From assembly GCF_030378205.1 (NCBI RefSeq), contig NZ_CP127385.1:7294001-7358000 (forward strand): 64,000 nt of DNA, given 5' to 3'. Shown in pieces: positions 15,963 through 24,367 of this stretch. Both the position numbers and the translations under genes were made by a program. Numbering within the stretch: the first letter of the stretch is position 1; every line of letters starts with the position of its first letter. This DNA is from Bradyrhizobium sp. NP1. Its GTDB lineage: Bacteria; Pseudomonadota; Alphaproteobacteria; Rhizobiales; Xanthobacteraceae. The notes below the pieces were generated by a model. That model ran no database searches, was not told where the DNA came from, and was given only the letters and a program-made list of their open reading frames with translations.

Positions 15963-16721
15963 ATGGCCCGACTGACAATCCCGCCGGTCGTCAAAATGCC
16001 GGTGGAAGCGCAAGCGACCGACACGCTGCGCGACTCCATCGTCAACGGGACAATTCCCGCGGGCGCCCGCATCACCGAGATCCAGCTCTCCCAGCAGCTC
16101 AACCTCTCGCGTGCCACGATCCGCACCGCCCTGCACCAGCTCGCCAAGGAAGGGCTGCTGAACCTCGTTCCCTATACCGGCTGGACGGTGCTGTCGCTGT
16201 CCGCCCGCGATGTATGGGAGCTCTATACGCTGCGCTCGGCGGTCGAACGGCTTGCCGCGCAGCTCGTCGCCACCTCGATCAACTCGGCAAAATCCTCGCG
16301 GCTGAACTGGGCGTTCGAGGGACTCGTCAAGGAATGCAAGCGTGGAATCCCCGCGCGGGTCGCGGAAGCCGACTTCGCCCTGCACAAGACCATCATCCAG
16401 ATGGCGGACCACACGCGGCTTGCGTCGCAATATGCGCTGATCGAGCAGCAGATCAGGATGTACATCCGCTCCAGCGACGCGCTGATCACGGAAATCTCCG
16501 CCATCATCGACCAGCACCGGCCGATCGTGGACTCCATCCTGTCCGGCGATGTCGAAGCGAGCGGCCACCTCTCCGAGCAGCACAATCTGACCGAAGGCAG
16601 GAAGCTGTCGGAGCACATCGAGCGGCTGGAAGCACGCGCGGAAGCGGCAAAGGCCCCGGCGGCACCGGCAAAAAAGACGGCGACCGCGAAAAAGGACAAG
16701 AACGCGCGCCGTCCGAAATGA
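15963..16721 (+). CDS. GntR family transcriptional regulator (FCD type)
   Basis: 252-aa regulator. Seen: winged helix about residues 15-80 (LRDSIVNGTIPAGARITEI, then SRATIRTALHQLAKEGLL recognition helix), then an all-alpha FCD ligand domain with the metal-binding type residues DFALHKTI near 140 and the DQHRPIVD helix near 183. The last 25 or so residues are Ala/Lys-rich, an unusual low-complexity basic tail. ATG 15963 is preceded by GGAGACGGAG. Divergent from the kinase/phospho-lyase unit, so it is the likely reader of the two ATTGTCGACAAT sites; as a typical FCD repressor it would release DNA on binding a catabolic acid. Confidence 0.88.
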   Translation: MARLTIPPVVKMPVEAQATDTLRDSIVNGTIPAGARITEIQLSQQLNLSRATIRTALHQLAKEGLLNLVPYTGWTVLSLSARDVWELYTLRSAVERLAAQLVATSINSAKSSRLNWAFEGLVKECKRGIPARVAEADFALHKTIIQMADHTRLASQYALIEQQIRMYIRSSDALITEISAIIDQHRPIVDSILSGDVEASGHLSEQHNLTEGRKLSEHIERLEARAEAAKAPAAPAKKTATAKKDKNARRPK

Positions 16722-16845
16722 CGTGGGCGAAAGGCGCCTGCGCGACCGGTCCCGATTTAGGGGCGGCGCGGAAATCACCCGTGCAGAAAGACGGTGGAAG
16801 TCGGCGGGCGATGGCCGCTGACCTCCACTGGGCGTGGCTCGCGGC

Positions 16846-17385
16846 CTAGTTCGTAGCCGGCTTCGCGGCTGCCTTCGCGGCGAGACGGCTGCGCTTCTTC
16901 TCGGTCCAGTCGTTGAGGTGCGCATGCGCGGACTTCGCGGCCTCGGCCATGTAGGCCTCGTCTACGGTCCGGCAGGTCAGCTCGACGCGCAGGCCATTGG
17001 GATCGAAGAAGTAGATCGAGTTCATGATGTGGTGGTCGGTGATCCCAAGCACCTGGATGCCGGCGGCCTCGAGGCGCTTCTTGTAGGAAACAAGCTCTTC
17101 CTTGCTGGCGACCTCGAGCGCCAGATGGTTGACCCAGGCCGGCGTATTGGCCGACGGCGCGGGCGCCACGTCGTCGCCGAGGTCGAAGAAGGCGACGTAC
17201 GAGCCATCGTTCATCTTGAAGAACAGATGGCAGAACGGATTGTACTCGCCGGTCGACGGCACATGGTCCTCGCGAACGATATGGGCGAGCGGAAGACCGA
17301 GGATGTCTTCGTAGAAGTGCCGGGTCTCCTCGGCATCGCGGCATCGATAGGCGAAGTGGTTGAGCTTCTGGATCGCGATGGTCAT
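16846..17385 (-). CDS. VOC family metalloprotein (glyoxalase/extradiol dioxygenase-like)
   Basis: 179-aa protein with two beta-alpha-beta-beta-beta modules. Seen: metal ligands His10 (KLNHFAY), His87 (VNHLALE) and Glu135 (LRVELTC), a complete 2-His-1-Glu set, and FFDPNGLRVEL, the usual last strand. The C-terminus adds an Ala/Lys-rich tail. Members include glyoxalases, extradiol ring-cleavage dioxygenases and others. Its place 39 bp after the alpha/beta hydrolase and behind a flavin monooxygenase favours a ring-cleavage or isomerisation step in aromatic catabolism, but a single-module-pair protein of this size could be another VOC enzyme. Confidence 0.82.
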   Translation of the reverse strand: MTIAIQKLNHFAYRCRDAEETRHFYEDILGLPLAHIVREDHVPSTGEYNPFCHLFFKMNDGSYVAFFDLGDDVAPAPSANTPAWVNHLALEVASKEELVSYKKRLEAAGIQVLGITDHHIMNSIYFFDPNGLRVELTCRTVDEAYMAEAAKSAHAHLNDWTEKKRSRLAAKAAAKPATN

Positions 17386-17424
17386 GCGTCTCTCCTCGGT
17401 TGCGGGTCGGTGTTCAAGCGGTCC

Positions 17425-18543
17425 TCACAGGCGCTCGGCAAAGCTGGCCAGCCGGTCCGCCGTCTCGGCGACCAGATCGGGCCGGCCGGCGAGGTAGTGA
17501 TCGGCGCCGACCAGCCGATGGCGCTGGACGCGATCCTTGGCGGCCGCGGCCCAGGTGTCGTTGTCGCTCGGGAAGGTCGAGGCATCCGCCGTATGTTCGA
17601 ACAGGAGCACCGGTACGCTGGTTCGCGCCAGATTGTTCGGCCCGTCGCCGCGGCTGCGCGGTGACCACTGGCTGAAGAAGCCGGTCAGGGACGTGTAGCG
17701 TCCCATGCTGTTGGCGGCATAGTTCAGTTGCCGCGGCGCACCCCAGATCGTCGTCCGCGGCACGCGGTCGTTCGGATCGAGCGACGGATCGAGGCTGCGC
17801 GGATCGGCCAGCGTGCGATTGATGATGAAAGCCATGTCGCGCGGCCCCTCGGGAAGCGCGCGGAGCTGGCGCAGCCTGGCATCGGCCCACGCCGTGATGC
17901 GCGCGAGCCGTTGCTTCTGCGCCGCGCGGTATCTTGTCATGAAGGCCGCCGAATAGGGCGGGCCGTTGTCGGGATTGAACATGTCGAGCGAGGGGTCGCT
18001 CGACAGCAGGTCAGCCTCGTCGATCACGGCAGGGTCGATCCAGGTCTCCATGATGCGGGACCGGCCGAGATGCGCCGCGCTCAGCGCGATGCCGTTCGCC
18101 GGCGGCATGTCCTCGGGCAGTTGCTCGATCGGGTCGCCGGCGGGCGTCGCGGTGATGTCGGGCTTCTCGGCCTGCGCCTGGTAGAAGCTGACCAGCGCGC
18201 CGCCGCCGGAATTGCCGATCAGGAGCACGCGCTCGATACCCTGGCCGTGCAGCCATTTGACGCCGGCGCCGAGATCCTGGATCGCGCGTTCGAGGATCAG
18301 GACCGTGTCATTGCCGGCATAGCGCGTGTTGAGGCCGAGCGTTGCGATGCCGCGCTGGGCCAGCGGCTCCAGCAGATAGTGAGCATGAAAATTCGACGTC
18401 GGATGGATGACGATCGCGGCGCAGCGCGCGCCGGGCGGTCGCCTGAACACGCCCCAGATCCGCGGGTTCATCATCTGCAGGCCGGATTGACTCTCCTGCA
18501 TCGCCCCCTGACGGACGCTAATGCTGACCAGTTCAGACGTCAT
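17425..18543 (-). CDS. Alpha/beta hydrolase
   Basis: 372-aa serine hydrolase. Seen: strand AAIVIHPTSNFHAHYLLEPL, nucleophile elbow GNSGGG near residue 115 (Ser nucleophile), FEHTADASTFPSDN with a candidate acid, and VGADHYLAGRPD with the terminal His. No signal peptide, so cytoplasmic. An insertion of about 130 residues follows the elbow and probably forms the lid. The start overlaps the end of the DUF2783 gene by 11 bp. Together with the monooxygenase it may hydrolyse an ester or ring-fission product; the substrate is unknown. Confidence 0.82.
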   Translation of the reverse strand: MTSELVSISVRQGAMQESQSGLQMMNPRIWGVFRRPPGARCAAIVIHPTSNFHAHYLLEPLAQRGIATLGLNTRYAGNDTVLILERAIQDLGAGVKWLHGQGIERVLLIGNSGGGALVSFYQAQAEKPDITATPAGDPIEQLPEDMPPANGIALSAAHLGRSRIMETWIDPAVIDEADLLSSDPSLDMFNPDNGPPYSAAFMTRYRAAQKQRLARITAWADARLRQLRALPEGPRDMAFIINRTLADPRSLDPSLDPNDRVPRTTIWGAPRQLNYAANSMGRYTSLTGFFSQWSPRSRGDGPNNLARTSVPVLLFEHTADASTFPSDNDTWAAAAKDRVQRHRLVGADHYLAGRPDLVAETADRLASFAERL

Positions 18544-18754
18544 GCCAAAACTCCGGGGTTGTTGCGGCGGCCGCCGCTGGCCGATAGCCCTCGGCCGCCT
18601 TCTCGATCAAAGCCGTTGCGCTGGCGACATCGCCCGCCTGCTGCAACAGCAGCATGGCGAGGCGCGCCAGCACGATGTTGGTGTTCTCCTCACCCGCCTC
18701 GGTCAGGCGAGCGCACAGCGTCCCATAGAGCTGCTCCAGATCGTCGCGCGTCAT
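18533..18754 (-). CDS. Small DUF2783-like protein
   Basis: 73-aa helical protein. Seen: DDLEQLYGTLCARLTEAGEE, then a LARLAMLLLQQ helix and an Ala-rich C-terminus ending EFWHDV. It resembles DUF2783 proteins, small partners commonly encoded with FAD monooxygenases; I recognise this from the pattern and could not search. It is translationally coupled on both sides: ATGA overlap with the monooxygenase stop and an 11-bp overlap with the hydrolase start. A chaperone or subunit role for the monooxygenase is possible. Confidence 0.75.
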   Translation of the reverse strand: MTRDDLEQLYGTLCARLTEAGEENTNIVLARLAMLLLQQAGDVASATALIEKAAEGYRPAAAAATTPEFWHDV

Positions 18755-20466
18755 GCCGAAAGCGCCTCCTTGTCACGCCGAACGGGCAAACGTCCGAGCG
18801 CAGCGTCGAGGTGACGCGGCTCGGCCTGCTTCCAGCGCGCCATCACATGGCCGTCGGGCCTGACCAGATAGAGCGTGCCGGCTTGCGCGCCGTACAGCGG
18901 GAACAGGCGCCCGGCGTCGTCTTCCGCGCTGACGCTTCCCCGCGCGGCGCCGCCGCGCGACAGCACCCGCAGCGCAAATGGCAAGGCTCGCGCGAAGCGT
19001 TCGCAGGCCTCGCCGAGCGCCTCGGGCATTTCGCCGGCCTCGCTGAAATAAAGCGCGGTGAAGTACGGGCCGAGCAGATCGGTCAGATGACCGCTCGACA
19101 CCTCGTTACCGCGGTGAATGCGCAAGGGACATTCCGGCAGGACCGCGCCCGGCGCGGGCCCCGCGGCAAACGCTCCCGGCTCGTCGGGCACCGAGAGCGG
19201 GGATTCGCTCAAGGGGATGGCGGCGTGCTGGCGCGGAATCACGAGCTCGCGCAGCGCCGGCGTATCCTTGGCCAGCGACAGCACGGCGTCGCGAACGACC
19301 TTGTGCGGCGCCGTCGGCGGCGACATGAACTCGGCGCCCTGCGAGGCATAGCGCATGTTCTCGAGCGCGGCGAAGCGCCGCTCGGCCGAGAAGCCGTCGA
19401 GCAGGTCGTCGGAGACCAGGCCCTTGATGGTGAAGGCAAGCTTCCACGCCAGATTGTGCGCATCCTCGACCGCGGAATTCATGCCGCGCACGCCGAAGAT
19501 CGGCACCAGATGCGCCGCATCGCCGAGGAACAGCACGCGCCCGTGGCGATACTTGTCGAGCGTCATCGCGCTAGCCCGGTACAGGCTGATCCAGACCGGC
19601 TCCCAGGGCCGATCGATCCCGATCATGTCGAGGTGCTTCTGCACGCGTTTGAGCACCTCATCGGGCTTCGAGGCCCATTCCTCCTCTTCCTCGCGGATCT
19701 GGTAATCGAAGCGGATCATGCCGCGCGGCTGCTTGTACATCAGCAGCGTGCCGCCCGGCAGCGACGGCGGATTGAACCAGCAGTGGCGTCCGGCCCGGAT
19801 GGCGTCATTGTCGACGCGAATGTCGATGATGACATAGCGGCCGACATGGCGGCGCCCCTGCATCCGCAGGCCGAGCTCCCTGCGCACCGTGCTCTGGCCG
19901 CCGTCGCAGGCGATCAGCCAGTCGGTATCGAGCTCGTAGGAGCCCGTGGGCGTCTCCACCGCCAGATGCGCGCCGCGCTCGGAGTGGGTGACCTGCTTCA
20001 CGCGCGTTTGCCAGCGGATATCGATCAGATCGGCCCTGCGCTCGGCCTGCTTGACCATGCAGTGCTCGATGTAGTTCTGCAGCTGGCTGATCGAGGCCGG
20101 AAATTTCTGCGTCTCGTCGGTCGGCAGCGACAGCCGCGCGATCTCGGTCAGGCCGAGAAATGTCCAGCCCTCGTTCCAGCGCAGGCTGGTATCCAGCACG
20201 GCCTCGGCGACGCCGAGCCGGTCGAATATTTCCATGGTGCGTCGGGTGAAGGCGCCGGCACGGCTGCCGGTGCAGATCGTTTCGTCGGCCTCCAGCACGA
20301 CGCTGGGAATGCCGTAATTCGCCAGGCCCAACGCCACGGCCAGCCCGGTCGGGCCGCCGCCGGCGATCACCACCTTGTGCCGCGCGCGTTCCTGTCCGCC
20401 GTTCAGCTCGGGCAGGCGCGCGGTGTGATGTTCATATGGAAAGTACTCTGAAAAGGTCGCTTCCAC
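18751..20466 (-). CDS. FAD-dependent aromatic-ring monooxygenase (PheA/TfdB/MhpA type)
   Basis: 571-aa class A flavoprotein hydroxylase. Seen: Rossmann VVIAGGGPTGLAVAL near residue 33, the DG motif ACDGGQSTVRREL near 184 (NAD(P)H and FAD), and the GD motif FLGDAAHLVP near 311, followed by GVRGMNSAVEDAHNLAWKL; the C-terminal 150 residues form the thioredoxin-like domain of phenol hydroxylase relatives. It should hydroxylate a phenolic or related ring using NAD(P)H and O2. It follows the Liv binding-protein gene by 89 bp and is coupled to the DUF2783 gene. The actual substrate is unknown. Confidence 0.88.
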   Translation of the reverse strand: MEATFSEYFPYEHHTARLPELNGGQERARHKVVIAGGGPTGLAVALGLANYGIPSVVLEADETICTGSRAGAFTRRTMEIFDRLGVAEAVLDTSLRWNEGWTFLGLTEIARLSLPTDETQKFPASISQLQNYIEHCMVKQAERRADLIDIRWQTRVKQVTHSERGAHLAVETPTGSYELDTDWLIACDGGQSTVRRELGLRMQGRRHVGRYVIIDIRVDNDAIRAGRHCWFNPPSLPGGTLLMYKQPRGMIRFDYQIREEEEEWASKPDEVLKRVQKHLDMIGIDRPWEPVWISLYRASAMTLDKYRHGRVLFLGDAAHLVPIFGVRGMNSAVEDAHNLAWKLAFTIKGLVSDDLLDGFSAERRFAALENMRYASQGAEFMSPPTAPHKVVRDAVLSLAKDTPALRELVIPRQHAAIPLSESPLSVPDEPGAFAAGPAPGAVLPECPLRIHRGNEVSSGHLTDLLGPYFTALYFSEAGEMPEALGEACERFARALPFALRVLSRGGAARGSVSAEDDAGRLFPLYGAQAGTLYLVRPDGHVMARWKQAEPRHLDAALGRLPVRRDKEALSA

Positions 20467-20555
20467 GGCAATCCCTACTGCTCTTCCAGTCTGCGCAACG
20501 TCCTCTGCCAGCCAGGCTCGCGGAGGACGTCAACAGGTGATGGCCCGTGCCCGCC

Positions 20556-21773
20556 TCAATGCGGCGAGCCGGTCATGATATCTCCGGTCGGCACCAGAAG
20601 CCCGTCATGGACCACGACGATCTGCATCTGGGTGATCGGGAAGCCGTTCGTCGAGGCGTTGTTGAAGGTGACGCCGGGCAGCAGGAAGGCGTTTTCCTGC
20701 TTGTCGACCTTGCGCACGATCTCCATCAGCTCCGACCGCTGCCCGGTCTTGAGCTCGCGCAAATTCTTCACGAAGGCCTCCGCGAGCGCGACGCCCATCG
20801 GCTGCGCGGTCGGGTCGAAACCTGCGCCGAAGAACTTGTCCATCGCGGCCTTGTAGGTCTTGACGCCCTCATCATCCTTGAAGCGGTCCGACGCCGGGTC
20901 CTTCAGATAGGCGGCGCTGACCACGCCCTCGATCATGGCGGACGGAAGCCGCTTCAGCAGGCCCGAGGACGCCGTCGACGTTTCGACGAAGCGCAGCGGC
21001 GACCAGCCGACTTCGGACGCCTTCTGCAGCGCCTGCGCCGCCGGCCGGCCGACCGCAAAATTCAGGAACACGTCGGCGCCGCTGCCGGCGAGCTTCACGA
21101 TCTGGGAGTCGACCGTGGTGTCGGTATATTCATAGCTTTCGGATGCGACGACCTTGGCATTGCTGCCAGCGAGCGCGTGCTTGATGCCTTCGAGGCCGTC
21201 CTTGCCGTATTCGTCGTTGGCATGGAGAACCGCGACCTTGGCGTCGGGCTTCACCTGCTTCAGGTACGCGCCGAAGATCGCGGTCTGGGTGGCCGGCACC
21301 GGGGGAAAGCCGATCGTCCACGGCCGCCCCTTGGGATCGGCGCCCCAGGCGGTGGCCGCGCTGAGCAGATAGAGGTGTGGTACCTTCTTGGCGTTCAGAT
21401 AGTCGACGATCGCCTGGTTCTCGTTGGTGCCGAACACGCCGAGAATGGCGAACACCTGATCCTGCTCGACGAGCTCGCGCGCCGCCGAGACCGCGCGCGA
21501 CGGCTGGCCGGCCGCATCGATCAGGCGAAGCGCGATCTTGCGCGTCTTGCCGTCGGCCATCTTCACGCCGCCCTGCTCGTTGACGTATTTGAAGTAGGCG
21601 TCGATCTGGCGGTTGTAGATCGAAAGCGGCGCGGTCGGGCCTGACAGCGGCGCGATGGTGCCGACGGAAACCGTGTCGTCGGTGATGCCGGGCGAGCGCT
21701 GCGCCCATGCCGATGAACCGAGCAGCGAGAGGGACAGGCCGATGGCGGCCGCAAGGCACGATCTATGACGCAT
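20556..21773 (-). CDS. Branched-chain-amino-acid-type ABC substrate-binding protein
   Basis: 405-aa periplasmic binding protein of the LivK/type I fold. Seen: Sec signal peptide, residues 1-24, ending SSAWA-Q; then DDTVSVGTIAPLSGPTA, YVNEQGGV, LIDAAGQPSRAVSAARELVEQD and a DEYGKDGLEGIKHAL hinge region. ATG 21773 with upstream GGAAAA is chosen; it overlaps the permease stop by 11 bp. A longer frame from 21839 lacks a signal peptide at its start. Proteins of this subgroup in catabolic clusters commonly bind aromatic acids, which would fit the monooxygenase downstream; this is inference. Confidence 0.88.
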   Translation of the reverse strand: MRHRSCLAAAIGLSLSLLGSSAWAQRSPGITDDTVSVGTIAPLSGPTAPLSIYNRQIDAYFKYVNEQGGVKMADGKTRKIALRLIDAAGQPSRAVSAARELVEQDQVFAILGVFGTNENQAIVDYLNAKKVPHLYLLSAATAWGADPKGRPWTIGFPPVPATQTAIFGAYLKQVKPDAKVAVLHANDEYGKDGLEGIKHALAGSNAKVVASESYEYTDTTVDSQIVKLAGSGADVFLNFAVGRPAAQALQKASEVGWSPLRFVETSTASSGLLKRLPSAMIEGVVSAAYLKDPASDRFKDDEGVKTYKAAMDKFFGAGFDPTAQPMGVALAEAFVKNLRELKTGQRSELMEIVRKVDKQENAFLLPGVTFNNASTNGFPITQMQIVVVHDGLLVPTGDIMTGSPH

Positions 21774-22767
21774 TTTCCAGTTTCCTGCGTGAACGAAGGG
21801 AAGAAAGGGATCGCGGCAGCCAACGAACGCCCCGCGCAAGCTGTCCTGGCAGGCTGACCAGCCCGCCCGGGAGCAAGAGAATGGTGAGAACGACGGCGAC
21901 CGCGAAGCAAAGCCCCGACAGCGCCGGATCGATGCGGCCGGCGTAGATCGGCAGCACGACGATGAACAGGCTGCCGATCACCGCGCCCCACTCCGAGGTC
22001 TTGCCGCCGATCACGAGCCCGATGATCAGCAGCGCCGCGAGACCGATCGTGAAATTCTCCGGCGCGACGTAACCGACTGTCACGGTGAAGCAGCTTCCGC
22101 CGAGCCCGGCGAGCAGCGTGCTGTAGCCGAAGGCGGCGACCTTGAGGCGGGCGACGTTGATGCCGAGCGAGGTCGCAACCAGCTCGTTTTCCTGGATCGC
22201 GCGCAGCGCCCGTCCGATCCGGCTGTTGCGCAGCGCAAAGGTGGTTGCGAACGTGACCGTCGTGACGAACAAGGCGACATAATAGGCGCGCTGGGTGGCG
22301 TCGATGCCGAGCCATTCCGGCGGGTCGGGCAGGATCACGTTGATGCCGCGGACGCCGTTGGTGAGCCACGCGAAATGCTTGATGACCTGCGGCGCGGCCA
22401 CCGCGATCGTCAGCGTCAGCGCGGCAAGGAAATGTCCGCGCAACCGCAGGCTCGGAATGCCGATCAGAAGGCCGGTCAGGAGCGAGAGCACGGCGGCGAT
22501 CGGAAAGGTCGCCCAGTAGGGAAAGCCGTAGGTCTTGACCAGGACCGCCGTCGTATAGGCGCCGAGCGCGAAGAATGCGCCGTTGCCGAGCGCGACCTGG
22601 CCGGCGAGGCCCGTGATGATCACGAGCCCGAGCACCGCGGGCGCATAGGAGAATGTCGTCGCGAGCTGGAAGGTCGCAAACGAGCTCAGCACGAAGGGCG
22701 CGGCGATCGCAGCGGCAAGTGCCGCCGCGCTGCCGATCCACTCGCCGGATATGGGCCGCCCGCTCAT
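21763..22767 (-). CDS. livM: Liv-type ABC transporter permease LivM
   Basis: 334-aa inner-membrane permease with about nine or ten hydrophobic segments. Seen: GLAGQVALGNGAFFALGAYTTA near residue 52 (the LivM GQxSLGxxAFxxxGAY motif) and the RAIQENELVATSLGIN loop that contacts the ATPases. ATG 22767 overlaps the LivH stop as ATGA. Forms the translocation pore with LivH; the ATPases LivG and LivF are encoded upstream in the same unit. Confidence 0.88.
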   Translation of the reverse strand: MSGRPISGEWIGSAAALAAAIAAPFVLSSFATFQLATTFSYAPAVLGLVIITGLAGQVALGNGAFFALGAYTTAVLVKTYGFPYWATFPIAAVLSLLTGLLIGIPSLRLRGHFLAALTLTIAVAAPQVIKHFAWLTNGVRGINVILPDPPEWLGIDATQRAYYVALFVTTVTFATTFALRNSRIGRALRAIQENELVATSLGINVARLKVAAFGYSTLLAGLGGSCFTVTVGYVAPENFTIGLAALLIIGLVIGGKTSEWGAVIGSLFIVVLPIYAGRIDPALSGLCFAVAVVLTILLLPGGLVSLPGQLARGVRWLPRSLSSLRSRRKLENAS

Positions 22768-23639
22768 ACGCGCACCCTCCATTTCCGTCCGAACAGGCCC
22801 TCGGGCCGCAACGTCAGGATGGCGATGATCAGCACCAGCGGCACGCAGACCCGCAGGTCCGAGCCGACGAGATAGCTGCCGGCAAGGTTTTCCAGAACGC
22901 CGATGCCGAGCCCTGCGACGACGGCGCCGAGCGCACTGTCGAGCCCGCCGACGGTCGCCGCGGCGATCGCGAAGATGATGATGCCCTGCATCACATTGGG
23001 ATCGAGGAAGAGGCGCGGCGTCACCAGCACGCCCGCCAGGCACCCGAGTGCGGCCGCCAGGCCCCAGCCGAGACCGAGCATGGTGCCGGGATTGATGCCG
23101 AGGATGCGGCAGGACTCACCGTTGGAGACCGCCGCCCGCATCATCAGGCCGATCTTGGTGTGCGCGAACAGGAGATGAAGGGCGAGGCAGATCAGGAGCA
23201 GCACGGCAAGCGTGCCGATCATCTGGTAGCTGAATACGCTGCCCGCGACCCGGAACAGGCCTTCCGGAAACAGCGCCGGCATACGCTGCACCTGATAGGA
23301 CCAGATCAGTCCGGCGGCGGTGTTGATGCCGATGAAGAGGCCGAGCATGATCACGACTGCTGTCAGCGGCTGCCGGCTCGCCGGCGCGCGGAACAGCGCG
23401 CGCTCGATCAGCATTCCGCCGGCGAGCGAAAAGGCCATCCCGAGCACGATCGCGACCACAAGCGGAAGCCCGGCGGAAAGCGCGGTGAACGTGACATAGG
23501 TCGAGAACATCGCGATCTCGCCCTGCGCGAAGTTGATCAAGCCGGTCGATCGGTGGACCAGCACCAGCGCGAGCGCCAGCGCGGCATAGACCGCGCCGCT
23601 TTCCAGGCCGTCGATGACTTGCTGCAAGAATGAGATCAC
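22764..23639 (-). CDS. livH: Liv-type ABC transporter permease LivH
   Basis: 291-aa inner-membrane permease. Seen: QVIDGLESGAVYAALALALVLVHRSTGLINFAQGEIAMFSTY split over the first 45 residues, the LivH signature; about eight hydrophobic segments follow, with RAAVSNGESCRILGIN as the ATPase-contact loop. GTG 23639 is chosen since AGGAG lies immediately before it and the homologous N-terminus begins there; the frame stays open further upstream but runs through livF in another phase. Ends in an ATGA overlap with livM. Confidence 0.88.
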   Translation of the reverse strand: MISFLQQVIDGLESGAVYAALALALVLVHRSTGLINFAQGEIAMFSTYVTFTALSAGLPLVVAIVLGMAFSLAGGMLIERALFRAPASRQPLTAVVIMLGLFIGINTAAGLIWSYQVQRMPALFPEGLFRVAGSVFSYQMIGTLAVLLLICLALHLLFAHTKIGLMMRAAVSNGESCRILGINPGTMLGLGWGLAAALGCLAGVLVTPRLFLDPNVMQGIIIFAIAAATVGGLDSALGAVVAGLGIGVLENLAGSYLVGSDLRVCVPLVLIIAILTLRPEGLFGRKWRVRV

Positions 23640-23656
23640 GTCTCCTGCCCAACCCC

Positions 23657-24367
23657 TCAGATGCCGAGATAGACGTGGCGGACCTGCTCGTCGTTGACGA
23701 CGGCGGACGCGTCGCCCTCGAACGCGATCGATCCGGTTTCGAGAACGTAGGCCTTCTGCGCGATCCGCAGCGACAGCGCGGCATTCTGCTCGACGACGAG
23801 CATCGTCAGGGCGCGCTCGACGCGAAGACGGTTGAGCGCGACGAAGATCTCCTCGGTGAGGCGCGGCGAGAGCCCGAGCGACGGCTCGTCCAGCAGCAAC
23901 AACCGCGGCGCCGCCATCAGCGCGCGACCTATCGCGAGCATCTGCTGTTCGCCGCCGGACAGGCTGCCGGCAAATTGCGTTCCGCGCTCCTTCAGTCGCG
24001 GGAACAGGTCGAACACCATGTCCAGATCGGACTGCACCGCGCGCTTGTCGCCGCGGCGCGCGGCGCCCACGGCGAGGTTGTCCATGACGGTGAGATCGTT
24101 GAAGGTGCCGCGCCCCTGCGGAACGTGACCAATGCCGGCCCGCGCGATCCGCTCGGCCGACCAGTTCGAAATGTCGACGCCGTCGAACCGGATGACGCCG
24201 CGCCGCCAGATCAGCCCCGAGATCGCCCGCAGCGTCGTGGTCTTGCCGGCGCCGTTGACGCCGAGAATGACACAAGCCTCGCCTGCGGTGACGTCGAGGT
24301 GAACCTCCCGGAGCACGGTGATGGGGCCGTAGCCCGCAACCAGATGCTCGACGTGCAACAGGCTCAT
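23657..24367 (-). CDS. livF: Liv-type ABC transporter ATP-binding protein LivF
   Basis: 236-aa ATPase. Seen: Walker A GVNGAGKTTT near residue 36, Q-loop HVPQGRGTF (the LivF-specific PQGR), signature LSGGEQQMLAIGRAL near 133, Walker B LLLLDEPSLGL and H-loop-like VEQNA. ATG 24367 overlaps the LivG stop as ATGA. Pairs with LivG to drive the importer. Confidence 0.92.
   Translation of the reverse strand: MSLLHVEHLVAGYGPITVLREVHLDVTAGEACVILGVNGAGKTTTLRAISGLIWRRGVIRFDGVDISNWSAERIARAGIGHVPQGRGTFNDLTVMDNLAVGAARRGDKRAVQSDLDMVFDLFPRLKERGTQFAGSLSGGEQQMLAIGRALMAAPRLLLLDEPSLGLSPRLTEEIFVALNRLRVERALTMLVVEQNAALSLRIAQKAYVLETGSIAFEGDASAVVNDEQVRHVYLGI

Noticed and set aside
17728..20451. 907-codon plus-strand open frame
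   Set aside because: Antisense shadow of the hydrolase, DUF2783 and monooxygenase genes; composition only.
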